Part shown: piece by piece, positions 1-6,777 of the stretch
How positions within the stretch are numbered: the first letter of the stretch is position 1
Layout of the letters: the number at the start of each line of letters is the position of its first letter
From: an uncultured beta proteobacterium
Lineage (GTDB): Bacteria > Pseudomonadota > Gammaproteobacteria > Burkholderiales > Rhodocyclaceae
NCBI GenBank assembly: GCA_903953145.1
Contig: CAJBIL010000435.1
Span: 1-8,729, forward strand
DNA: 8,729 bases
Reading direction: 5' to 3'
Notes under the pieces: model-generated
The model's database searches: none
The model's input: only the letters and a program-made list of their open reading frames with translations
Told to the model about the DNA's origin: nothing
Translations under genes and position numbers: made by a program

Positions 1-1020
1 AGACATCGCGCTGGACAGCGTGCGTTGTACGGCGTGAAAAACAAATTGATGCACAGCGCGCCCGTCGCGGAAGCGTACTTCGGTTTTGGCCGGATGAACG
101 TTCACGTCAACCGTCCCCGGGTCGATTTCAAGAAAAACGCAGTAGGCCGGGAAGCGACTGCCGTGCAGCATGTCTTGATAGGCCTCGCGCAGGGCGTGGC
201 TGAGTAGCTTGTCGCGCACGAAGCGGCCGTTGACGTAGCAATACTGGGCGTCGCTGCGGGCGCGGGAATGGGCGGGCAGGGCGCACTGGCCGAAAACGCG
301 GATGCCGGGGCCGATGCCGGAGTCTATGCCAGTCTCTACGGTGCGTGATTCGGCAAGAAAGTCGTCACCGAGGATGGCGCCGGCTCGTCCGCGTGCATCG
401 CTTTGGGTCAGGTGCAGGCTGACGCGGCCATTGTGGCTCAAGGTAAAAGCCACCGCAGGATGCGCCAGCGCAACGCGTTTGACGGCTTCGGCGCAATGGG
501 CAAACTCGGTGCCTTCGGATTTAAGGAATTTCCGGCGCGCCGGGGTGTTGTAGTAGAGGTCGCGCATTTCGACGACGGTGCCGGCGAGGAGGGCGGCGGG
601 TTCGGGCGCCGTACCGGCTTCGGCGTTGAGCCGCCAGGCGTGTGCAGAGCCACCTTGGCGGCTGGTCAGCGTAACGCGCGCCACCGAGGCCACCGAGGCC
701 AGTGCTTCACCCCGAAAGCCCAGTGTGGCAACGCGCTCCAGATCATCCAGCGAAGCGATTTTCGAGGTGGCATGGCGGGTGAGCGCCAGCGCGAGCTCAT
801 CCCTCGCGATGCCGCAGCCATCGTCGGTTACGCGGATCAGTTTGACGCCGCCTTCTTCGAGCTGGATCTGGATCGCCGTGCTGCCGGCATCGAGTGCATT
901 CTCAAGGAGTTCCTTGAGTACCGAGGCCGGGCGTTCAACGACTTCGCCGGCCGCAATCTGGCTGATCAGCAGGTCGGGCAGGAGATGAATCGAGCGAGGG
1001 GGTGTTGGCGTTTCGAGCAT
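1..1020 (-). CDS. mutL: DNA mismatch repair protein MutL, N-terminal part (cut by window edge)
   Basis: MutL is the ATP-dependent matchmaker of methyl-directed mismatch repair; it links mismatch-bound MutS to strand incision and UvrD. The open frame runs 340 codons from the ATG at 1020 to the left edge without a stop, so the C-terminal dimerisation part lies outside. The translation has every GHKL ATPase motif: QIAAGEVVERPASVLKEL with Glu37 and Asn41 (equivalent to E. coli Glu29 and Asn33), DDGCGI at 66-71, TRHATSKI at 81-88, GFRGEAL at 101-107, YYNTPARRKFLK, and DVNVHPAK at 305-312 ending in the conserved lysine. The first residues align with the MutL family start apart from about eight extra residues, which supports this ATG. 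No Shine-Dalgarno is visible; a TATAAT lies six bases upstream. The gene is divergent from the dedA operon. Identification is secure; only the C-terminus is unseen. Confidence 0.97.
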   Translation of the reverse strand, partial: MLETPTPPRSIHLLPDLLISQIAAGEVVERPASVLKELLENALDAGSTAIQIQLEEGGVKLIRVTDDGCGIARDELALALTRHATSKIASLDDLERVATLGFRGEALASVASVARVTLTSRQGGSAHAWRLNAEAGTAPEPAALLAGTVVEMRDLYYNTPARRKFLKSEGTEFAHCAEAVKRVALAHPAVAFTLSHNGRVSLHLTQSDARGRAGAILGDDFLAESRTVETGIDSGIGPGIRVFGQCALPAHSRARSDAQYCYVNGRFVRDKLLSHALREAYQDMLHGSRFPAYCVFLEIDPGTVDVNVHPAKTEVRFRDGRAVHQFVFHAVQRTLSSAMS

Positions 1021-1086
1021 CGCCCAATTATACCGGTGCGGCTTCCGGTAGAATCGCAGCCTTTGTTGCTATCGCCCATCTGCCCC
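1021..1086. promoter_or_regulatory. Divergent promoter region between mutL and dedA
   Basis: A near-perfect 10-bp inverted repeat has arms at 1027-1036 (attataccgg) and 1045-1054 (ccggtagaat), with one mismatch and an 8-bp spacer. Read leftwards the left arm is a perfect TATAAT (1032 to 1027), six bases before the mutL ATG. Read rightwards the right arm is TAGAAT (1049-1054), giving a predicted start near 1061 and a leader of about 26 nt for dedA. No good -35 box is visible for either direction. With 17-bp spacing, each -35 position would fall on the other promoter's -10. The -10 matches and the symmetry are seen; promoter activity is inferred. Confidence 0.5.
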
Positions 1087-1725
1087 ATGGAATATCTCGC
1101 CAGCTTTCTCGATATCGTTTTGCACCTCGACAAGCATCTCGCCTTGCTGGTGCAGCAATACGGGCCTTGGATCTACGCCATTCTGTTTGTGATCATCTTC
1201 AGCGAAACCGGTTTTGTCGTAACCCCTTTCCTGCCTGGTGACTCCTTGCTCTTCGTAGCCGGTACACTCGCCGCGCTCGGTGGCATGGATATCACCATTC
1301 TCTTTCTTGTGCTGACCAGTGCTGCTGTGCTCGGCAACATGCTCAATTATCAGATTGGCCGGTATTTCGGGCCCAAGGTTTTCCAGTGGGAAAATTCCCG
1401 GTTTTTCAATAAAGCAGCGCTTGAGAAAACGCACGCTTTTTACGAGAAACACGGCGGCAAGACGCTGATCATTTCGCGCTTCCTGCCTCTTTTCCGCACC
1501 TTCGCCCCGTTTGTCGCCGGTATCGGTGCGATGACTTATGCACGCTTTACCTTGTTTAACCTCGCGGGTGGTATTGGCTGGGTTGGTTCGTTGACGCTGG
1601 CCGGTTACTGGTTCGGCAATCTGCCGTGGATTCAGCAGAACCTGACACTGGTCATTCTGGCGATCATCGGTATTTCCTTTATTCCCGTATTCGTCGGCTG
1701 GCTACAGCACCGGCGCGGTCAGTGA
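1087..1725 (+). CDS. DedA-family (VTT/SNARE-associated domain) inner-membrane protein
   Basis: A 212-residue polytopic membrane protein of the DedA family. Members act in envelope and proton-motive-force homeostasis, and some are undecaprenyl-phosphate or phospholipid translocases. Visible signatures are a membrane-embedded FSETGFVVTPFLPGDSLLF (about 38-56) carrying Glu40 and Asp52, then LGNMLNYQIGRYFG (82-95), then ISRFLPLFRTFAPFVAG (129-145) with Arg131 and Arg137. The Glu, Asp and two Arg match, with an offset of one, residues required in E. coli YqjA (E39, D51, R130, R136). C-terminal hydrophobic helices span about 156-176 and 187-204. The frame is open far upstream, but that part is antisense to mutL; the ATG at 1087 gives the usual family length. 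No clear ribosome-binding site is seen. It is first in the operon and 13 nt ahead of the lipoprotein gene. The exact substrate cannot be read from sequence. Confidence 0.93.
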   Translation: MEYLASFLDIVLHLDKHLALLVQQYGPWIYAILFVIIFSETGFVVTPFLPGDSLLFVAGTLAALGGMDITILFLVLTSAAVLGNMLNYQIGRYFGPKVFQWENSRFFNKAALEKTHAFYEKHGGKTLIISRFLPLFRTFAPFVAGIGAMTYARFTLFNLAGGIGWVGSLTLAGYWFGNLPWIQQNLTLVILAIIGISFIPVFVGWLQHRRGQ

Positions 1726-1738
1726 GTGATCATCCGGC

Positions 1739-2464
1739 ATGGCTACAAATCGTTTTGTCGCCTTTCTCCTCGCGCTGACCCTGCTCTTGCAGACTGCCTG
1801 CGCAACCCGCGTTGGTGCTGGCGGGCAGAAAGAAAACCGCTTTGATCCGCGCTATATCGCCAAGAGCGAAATTGATCGCGTTGTTGATACCAGCCGCGCT
1901 GAAGTGGTTAGCGGCCTGCGCCGGATTGCCGAAAAGCTCTACAAGCGTAATCCCCGTGAATTGAAAAAGTCCGGCCGGCCGAGTCTCGAAGCCGCGCTTG
2001 AGCGTTTGTTCTCCGGACGTTTGGATTTCACCGAACTTGAAGGGCGCCGCGAAGGCGCTGCTGCAATGCATGCCTTCAATGCCAATTATCAGGGGGATCG
2101 CGTGCTGGCGCTGATGGCCGGACTGCTCGGGATGGTCTACGCCACCTTCGAGAACAAGGATGACTTTTATATGCTGGACAGCCTTGATGAGCAGAAACTC
2201 TACAATTGTGCGCGCAACCTCGAGATCGCCATCTGGAAACTGGCTTCATCGCGAAACGGCAATGGGGAGCTGGTTTTACTCTCCAACGAGTGGGATCCGA
2301 ACAACCCGAATCTGAGTTTCGAGCGCGAATTCGGGCGGGCAATCGGCCTGCTGGATTTCCTCTCCAAAATTGTGGCGGACAAAAACGGTCGCGCAATTAC
2401 CCGCTTTTCGCAGAGTGTCGCAACGGCGGTCTTCTTGCCAATCAGTGCGCTGGGGTTCAGATGA
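1739..2464 (+). CDS. Uncharacterised lipoprotein, 241 aa
   Basis: I do not recognise a named family. The N-terminus has Asn-Arg, a hydrophobic stretch at residues 6-17 and Cys21 preceded by LQTA, which fits a lipoprotein signal peptide, although Gln at position -3 of the lipobox is unusual. The mature part looks mostly helical. A basic region (RRIAEKLYKRNPRELKKSGR, 61-80) is followed by a hydrophobic segment (RVLALMAGLLGMVYATF, 121-137), an acidic patch (ENKDDFYMLDSLDEQ, 138-152), and a C-terminus with a second non-polar stretch ending FLPISALGFR. A single further cysteine is at 157. It sits 13 nt after dedA, and its stop overlaps the purN start as ATGA, so it is very probably co-translated with purN. 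Membrane attachment, probably in the outer membrane, is inferred from the lipobox and from Ala after the cysteine. Function is unknown; the coding call is strong because of the tight spacing and clean frame. Confidence 0.85.
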   Translation: MATNRFVAFLLALTLLLQTACATRVGAGGQKENRFDPRYIAKSEIDRVVDTSRAEVVSGLRRIAEKLYKRNPRELKKSGRPSLEAALERLFSGRLDFTELEGRREGAAAMHAFNANYQGDRVLALMAGLLGMVYATFENKDDFYMLDSLDEQKLYNCARNLEIAIWKLASSRNGNGELVLLSNEWDPNNPNLSFEREFGRAIGLLDFLSKIVADKNGRAITRFSQSVATAVFLPISALGFR

Positions 2465-3132
2465 GTCTTGAAAAAAAATCGGCCGAAAAATCCATCGTTA
2501 TCCTGATCTCCGGTCGGGGCAGCAATATGGCTTCGCTATTATCGGCGGTGGCCAGCGGGAAATTACCGGTGCGTATTGCCGGTGTAATCTCCAACCGGCC
2601 GGATGCGCAGGGGCTGGTAATGGCCGCAGCGCATGGCGTGCCGACGTGCGTGGTGGATCATCAGCAGTTTGCTGACCGCGAAGCTTTTGATACAGCGATG
2701 GCGGCAGCGATTGATCAACTGGCGCCAGATCTCGTCGTGCTGGCCGGATTCATGCGAATTCTGACGGATGGCTTTGTCCAGCATTTTGCCGGGCGCCTGA
2801 TGAATATTCATCCTTCCCTGTTGCCATCGTTTCCCGGTCTCCATACCCATCGCCGGGCACTGGAGGCGGGCGTGCGGATTCATGGTTGCACGGTGCACTT
2901 TGTCACGCCAACGCTCGACCACGGCCCGGTTATCGTGCAGGCGGCAGTGCCGGTGCTTGATGGTGACGACGAAGCCGGGCTGGCTGCCCGCGTTCTGGCA
3001 CAGGAGCATCAGGTCTATCCAATGGCCGTGCGCTGGTTTGCCGAGGGTCGGTTGCGTCTGGCTGACGGGCGAGTCGTACTTGACGTAGCGCAGGATGCGG
3101 CAGGCTTGCTGATTGCCCCGGTCGCGCTGTAA
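2461..3132 (+). CDS. purN: Phosphoribosylglycinamide formyltransferase (GAR transformylase)
   Basis: PurN transfers a formyl group from 10-formyltetrahydrofolate to glycinamide ribonucleotide, the third step of purine synthesis, in the cytosol. The 223-residue product has the phosphate-binding ISGRGSN at 16-22, the SNRPDAQGL region (44-52), LAGFMRILT (94-102) and the family signature NIHPSLLPSFPGLHTHRRAL starting at Asn115. The catalytic triad of E. coli (Asn106, His108, Asp144) corresponds exactly, with an offset of nine, to Asn115, His117 and Asp153 (in TLDHGPVI). The extra N-terminal residues are a short lysine-rich extension. The ATG overlaps the lipoprotein stop as ATGA, and a GGGG about eight bases upstream may act as a weak ribosome-binding site. 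Length and motifs are complete, so an active enzyme is expected. Confidence 0.97.
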   Translation: MSLEKKSAEKSIVILISGRGSNMASLLSAVASGKLPVRIAGVISNRPDAQGLVMAAAHGVPTCVVDHQQFADREAFDTAMAAAIDQLAPDLVVLAGFMRILTDGFVQHFAGRLMNIHPSLLPSFPGLHTHRRALEAGVRIHGCTVHFVTPTLDHGPVIVQAAVPVLDGDDEAGLAARVLAQEHQVYPMAVRWFAEGRLRLADGRVVLDVAQDAAGLLIAPVAL

Positions 3133-3148
3133 TCGCCGCAAGCGCGCC

Positions 3149-4108
3149 ATGCCTTTCGCGCTGATCATCGCGTTTGCTGCCTCGCTTGGTGCGCACGCAC
3201 TGGCTTTGTTCGGGCCGAATGTCGATTTGTCGACCGCGCCCGAGCCGCCGGCAATCGTTGCAGAACTCCAGCCGTTGCCAAAGCCAAGCCCACCGCCCGC
3301 AAAGCCAGTACAAAAAGCAGCGCCCCGGCCGAAGCATGTTCTGCCGCATGTTGATCCGGTGGCAACTGCAGCACCCGTCTTGAGCACGCCCGAGCCTTCA
3401 TCGGTCAGCACTGCGCCGGTTGCCGAGGTTGCCAGTTCAGGCGAGTCCGTTGTCACGGAGGCCGCGCCGAAAGAATCCAGACTGCCGGCACGCGGGATGA
3501 TCCGCTACCGTGTTGATCGGGGGGATCAGGGCTTTGCCGTTGGAGATTCAACGCATGACTGGGCCGTTGTTGATGGCGCCTACCGCATTACGTCCGTTAC
3601 CGAAACCAGCGGGCTGGCAGCGCTGTTCAAGCCACTACGGATTGAACTGGAAAGTCGGGGGCATTTGACCGACGAAGGCTTGCAGCCGGACAGTTTCATG
3701 ATTCGACGCGGCGGTAGCGAAACCAGTGAGAAAGCGCAGTTTGACTGGGCGCAGATGACAGTCAAAATCGGCAATGGCGCTGCGCAACTGTTGGATCACG
3801 GCGCACAGGACTTACTCTCGTTTCACTATCAGCTGGGTTTTCTGCCCCATGCCGATGTCGCCAGCAACTTGCCAATTGCCACCGGGAAAAAGTACGAAAA
3901 CTATCGCATCGAGCCACTTGGCGATGAAGAAATCGAAGTTCCGGCCGGGAAATTCCGCACCTTGCACTTGCGTGCGCCGGGCGACAACACGACCGAACTG
4001 TGGCTTGCTTACGACTATTTGCTGCTACCGGTTAAAATCCGCCATACCGATCGACAGGGTGACAGCTTTGTCCAGGTCGCCACCGAAATCCGACTGAGTA
4101 AAGACTAA
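3149..4108 (+). CDS. DUF3108 protein with TonB-like membrane anchor and proline-rich linker
   Basis: A 319-residue envelope protein of unknown function. Residues 3-21 form one hydrophobic segment that includes Ser12-x-x-x-His16, the spacing of the SxxxH motif in TonB and TolA transmembrane helices. Residues 30-110 are rich in proline, alanine and lysine (PLPKPSPPPAKPVQK), like a TonB periplasmic linker. From about 115 to the end lies a DUF3108-like domain: RYRVDRGDQGFAVG, YRITSVTETSGLAALF, ESRGHLTDEGLQPDSF, FDW, HGAQDLLSFHYQLGFLP, VPAGKFRTLHL and LWLAYDYLLLPVKIRHTD. The ATG at 3149 is preferred over an in-frame TTG at 3113, which would overlap purN and add a basic tail before the hydrophobic segment. 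It lies 16 nt after purN and its stop overlaps the next start as TAATG. Periplasmic location with one N-terminal anchor is inferred. The domain call comes from recalled family pattern and needs a profile search. Confidence 0.88.
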   Translation: MPFALIIAFAASLGAHALALFGPNVDLSTAPEPPAIVAELQPLPKPSPPPAKPVQKAAPRPKHVLPHVDPVATAAPVLSTPEPSSVSTAPVAEVASSGESVVTEAAPKESRLPARGMIRYRVDRGDQGFAVGDSTHDWAVVDGAYRITSVTETSGLAALFKPLRIELESRGHLTDEGLQPDSFMIRRGGSETSEKAQFDWAQMTVKIGNGAAQLLDHGAQDLLSFHYQLGFLPHADVASNLPIATGKKYENYRIEPLGDEEIEVPAGKFRTLHLRAPGDNTTELWLAYDYLLLPVKIRHTDRQGDSFVQVATEIRLSKD

Positions 4109-5364
4109 TGCGTTTTACCCCCGCCCTGTTTGCCCACACTGAAGCTGTTCTTTCCGAACTACTACGCTCGACTTTTCCCGCCGATATGGTGGTTTCGCGC
4201 TATTTCCGCCAAAACCGCGAGCTTGGCCATGCCGATCGTGGCTTCGTTGCCGAAACCGTGTTCACTGTATTGCGCCGCAAACGCTCCCTGTCGGCGCGTT
4301 GTGGTGACGATGTAACCTCGCGGCGCCTGCTGCTGGCTGCACTGGCCTGCGTGCAAGGGCTCAACCGGCGAGAGCTTGATGTGGTACTGAACGAGGTTGA
4401 AGGCAAATGGCTGGCCCAGGCCAAGGCAATCAAGCTGGAAGATTTGCAGCCAGCCGTCCGCTGCGATCTGCCGGATTGGCTCTATGAAGCCCTCGTCGTG
4501 CAGTTTGGCGAGACAGAAGTACAGGCTTTGGCGGTGGGACTTAATCAGTCCGCACCACTTGATTTGCGCGTCAATTTGCTGAAAGCAGAGTCGAGAGATG
4601 TTCTGGCGCGTTTGCTGGCCGATGGCCTGGCCGCCGAGGCGTGTCCTTATTCACCGATTGGTATCCGCCTCGTCGGCAAACCGGCGCTTTCGAAATACCC
4701 CCTGTTTATTGACGGGCGGATCGAGGTGCAGGACGAAGGTAGCCAGTTGCTCGGGTTTTTGCTGCAACCAAAGCGTGGCGAGATGGTGGCCGATTTCTGC
4801 GCGGGTGCTGGCGGTAAAACCCTGTTACTGGGCGCCATGATGCGCTCGCAAGGCCGGCTCTATGCCTTTGATGTGGCCGAGAAGCGCCTGGCGAAGCTGA
4901 AGCCGCGCCTGGCGCGCTCGGGTCTGTCGAATGTGCATCCGGTGCGTATCGAGTCTGAAAACGACATCAAGATCAAGCGGTTGGCCGGCAAGCTTGACCG
5001 CGTGCTGGTTGATGCACCGTGTTCCGGCCTCGGTACCCTGCGCCGCAATCCCGATCTGAAGTGGCGGCAAACGCCGGACAGCGTCGCTGAATTGACAGCC
5101 AAGCAGGGCGCTATTCTCGCCGCAGCCTCCGGCCTCGTTAAAAAGGGGGGGCGGCTGGTTTATGCCACTTGCAGCCTGCTTGACGCGGAGAACGACGCAG
5201 TCGTCAATGCCTTCCTCGCAGCGCATCCAGCCTTTGTTGCACTTTCAGCCGAGGAGGTGTTTGCTAAGCAGGAAATTTCGATCAATTGCGGTGAACGCCT
5301 GCGGTTGTTGCCGCATCGTCACGGTACCGATGGCTTCTTTGCTGCGGTCATGGAACGTCAATGA
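4108..5364 (+). CDS. RsmB/NOP-family RNA (cytosine-5)-methyltransferase
   Basis: A SAM-dependent methyltransferase that makes 5-methylcytosine in RNA, probably rRNA. The 418 residues comprise a helical N-terminal part (about 5-140) and a Rossmann catalytic domain. Motif I is DFCAGAGGKT (229-238) for SAM binding. AFDVAEKR (253-260) holds the acidic residue expected to contact SAM. Motif IV is VDAPCSGLGTLRRNPD with Cys305, and motif VI is YATCSLLDAEND with Cys355. The two cysteines match the paired cysteines of RsmB: the motif VI cysteine is the nucleophile and the motif IV cysteine assists product release. Length is close to that of E. coli RsmB (429 aa), but the context (purN and mscS, not fmt/def) and the divergent N-terminus make a paralog possible, so I give no symbol. 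The start overlaps the previous stop as TAATG. A run of five A and seven G at 5140-5151 lies inside the gene. Confidence 0.93.
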   Translation: MRFTPALFAHTEAVLSELLRSTFPADMVVSRYFRQNRELGHADRGFVAETVFTVLRRKRSLSARCGDDVTSRRLLLAALACVQGLNRRELDVVLNEVEGKWLAQAKAIKLEDLQPAVRCDLPDWLYEALVVQFGETEVQALAVGLNQSAPLDLRVNLLKAESRDVLARLLADGLAAEACPYSPIGIRLVGKPALSKYPLFIDGRIEVQDEGSQLLGFLLQPKRGEMVADFCAGAGGKTLLLGAMMRSQGRLYAFDVAEKRLAKLKPRLARSGLSNVHPVRIESENDIKIKRLAGKLDRVLVDAPCSGLGTLRRNPDLKWRQTPDSVAELTAKQGAILAAASGLVKKGGRLVYATCSLLDAENDAVVNAFLAAHPAFVALSAEEVFAKQEISINCGERLRLLPHRHGTDGFFAAVMERQ

Positions 5365-6689
5365 ACGAAAAGCAGATGTTCGCGCTGCTTCATGAGTTGT
5401 TGCGCGATTTCCAGCATCCTGATTTCTTCTGGCAGGCACTGGGGCTTGCGTTAAGTATTGCCGCAGGCTGGTGGTTGTCAAGGCGCTTTAACCAGCATGA
5501 CAGGGCACATCCGCACGCGGACCGGAGTGCATTACAGACATTTGGCGCCGACGGACTGAAACGCGTTGCCTTCCCCTTGCTGTCGCTTGTATTCGTTTTA
5601 GTGCTGCGCAAAATCCTGAAATACGGGCAGTGGGGGCACGTCAGCCTGCTTGATCTGGCGGTTCCGTTGCTGCTCTCGATGGCGTTGGTGCGGGCAACGC
5701 TTTATGTGCTGCGCCGTGCCTTTTCACCGAGTGGTTGGTTGGCAACCTCCGAGCGTTTTGTCGCAATGAGTATCTGGGTTTGCCTGGCGCTCTATATCAC
5801 CGGGCTTTCCGAGCCATTAATCGAGATGCTTGAGCAGGTCAGTTTCCATGTTGGCAAGCAGCGTCTGGATTTGTGGACCCTGCTGACGGCAACGTTGACC
5901 ATTCTCGCCACCCTTTTGATCGCCCTCTGGGCTGCTGGTGTGATCGAAGCGCGCTTGCTGACCGCCGAACACCTGGATTTGAATCTGCGCGCCGTGCTTG
6001 GGCGGGTTGCCAAGGCGCTACTTTCTGTATTCGCCGTCCTGCTCAGTCTCTCAATGGTCGGCATCGACATTACGGCCCTGTCGGTTTTTGGCGGCGCACT
6101 CGCGGTCGGCCTTGGCTTCGGCTTGCAGAAAATCGCCAGCAACTACGTTAGCGGTTTTATTCTGTTGCTTGACCGCTCAATTCGCATTGGCAATGTGGTG
6201 GCTGTCGACCCGACAACCACCGGGGTGGTCACGCAGATCACCACGCGCTACACCGTGCTGAAAACGCTGTCCGGCACTGAAGTCATCATTCCTAACGAAT
6301 ATCTGGTGAGTAATATCATCCGCAATCAGTCGTTCACCGATACCCGTGTGCGCATCGCCATCCCCGTGCAAGTGGCTTACAACAGCGATCTTGAACTGGC
6401 CATTCGTGTGATGGAGGAAATCGCTTGCCAGCAACCCAGAGTGCTTCCCGATCCAGCGCCGAAGGCCTTGCTGACGATGTTCGCTGATAGTGGAATCAAT
6501 CTCGAACTGGGTTTCTGGATTAACGACCCGGAGGAAGGTACGGGCGGCGTTCGTTCCGAGATTCATCTGGCCATCTGGCGTGCATTCCGTGATCACGCCA
6601 TTGAAATACCCTTCCCGCAGCGTGAAGTTCGCATGATTGCCAATCCTGCTGCTTTGCCGGAAACCAACGAAAAAAATCCCGCACCTTAA
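5361..6689 (+). CDS. MscS-family mechanosensitive ion channel, enlarged N-terminus
   Basis: A small-conductance mechanosensitive channel that opens under membrane tension to release solutes during hypo-osmotic shock; inner membrane, homoheptamer in the family. The 442 residues exceed E. coli MscS (286), because several hydrophobic segments (about 21-39, 66-84, 95-117, 132-150, 171-195) precede the core. The pore-lining helix is FGGALAVGLGFGLQKIASNY (243-262), followed by VSGFILLLDRSIRIGNVVAV and the beta domain with TRYTVLKTLSGTEVIIPNE. A cytosolic alpha/beta domain (about 325-426) ends in IEIPFPQREVR, the typical MscS C-terminal pattern. The ATG overlaps the methyltransferase stop as ATGA, so the gene is translationally coupled and is the last in the operon. 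Its final codons overlap, on the opposite strand, the terminator of the minus-strand small-RNA candidate. Gating properties cannot be inferred. Confidence 0.95.
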   Translation: MNEKQMFALLHELLRDFQHPDFFWQALGLALSIAAGWWLSRRFNQHDRAHPHADRSALQTFGADGLKRVAFPLLSLVFVLVLRKILKYGQWGHVSLLDLAVPLLLSMALVRATLYVLRRAFSPSGWLATSERFVAMSIWVCLALYITGLSEPLIEMLEQVSFHVGKQRLDLWTLLTATLTILATLLIALWAAGVIEARLLTAEHLDLNLRAVLGRVAKALLSVFAVLLSLSMVGIDITALSVFGGALAVGLGFGLQKIASNYVSGFILLLDRSIRIGNVVAVDPTTTGVVTQITTRYTVLKTLSGTEVIIPNEYLVSNIIRNQSFTDTRVRIAIPVQVAYNSDLELAIRVMEEIACQQPRVLPDPAPKALLTMFADSGINLELGFWINDPEEGTGGVRSEIHLAIWRAFRDHAIEIPFPQREVRMIANPAALPETNEKNPAP

Positions 6690-6702
6690 TCGGCGCGGGA
6701 TT
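6670..6702 (-). terminator. Intrinsic terminator read leftwards (three-prime end of sRNA candidate and/or dbpA)
   Basis: On the minus strand an 11-bp stem (AATCCCGCGCC from 6702, with GGTGCGGGATT ending at 6675) closes a six-base loop GATTAA and runs into seven T residues (6676-6670). One pair is G-U on this strand and would be an A-C mismatch on the plus strand. The plus strand also lacks a U-tract after the hairpin. So the element is built for leftward transcription, although it overlaps the mscS stop codon and could assist in both directions. Confidence 0.8.
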
Positions 6703-6771
6703 CAAAACCCATCGTCGGGGATGGGTATCAGGAGGGTCAAACATTGCTAGCGGGGGGAACGCTGAAGCAAT
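6670..6771 (-). ncRNA. Candidate trans-acting small RNA, about 102 nt, three hairpins
   Basis: Seen on the minus strand, in order: a 5' hairpin (6771-6743; ATTGCT and AGCG pair with CGCT and AGCAAT, a TC bulge on the 5' side, loop TTCCCCC); a linker TTTGACCCTCCTGAT (6741-6727); a 7-bp hairpin ACCCATC/GATGGGT (6726-6707, loop CCCGAC); and the intrinsic terminator ending in seven T residues. A promoter-like pair with 17-bp spacing predicts a start at 6771, exactly where the first stem begins. The CCCUCC linker and C-rich loop could pair with Shine-Dalgarno sequences of mRNAs, and the U-tail suits Hfq binding. I do not recognise a known RNA family. The alternative is that these hairpins are only the 3' UTR and terminator of dbpA. 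Confidence 0.5.
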
Positions 6772-6777
6772 GAAATC

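Noticed and set aside
681..698. Tandem 9-bp repeat (ccaccgagg twice) in mutL
   Set aside because: It encodes Ser-Val-Ala twice in ASVASVAR, which aligns without a gap to ASISSVSR of E. coli MutL, so it is codon coincidence and not a duplication.
403..1086. Upstream extension of the dedA frame
   Set aside because: This part is antisense to the conserved ATPase domain of mutL and looks unlike any DedA N-terminus. The ATG at 1087 gives the normal family length.
6707..6726. ACCCATC/GATGGGT hairpin as an independent terminator for mscS
   Set aside because: On the plus strand it is followed by atcagg with no U-tract, and on the minus strand by only three further T residues. It fits better as the middle hairpin of the sRNA candidate.
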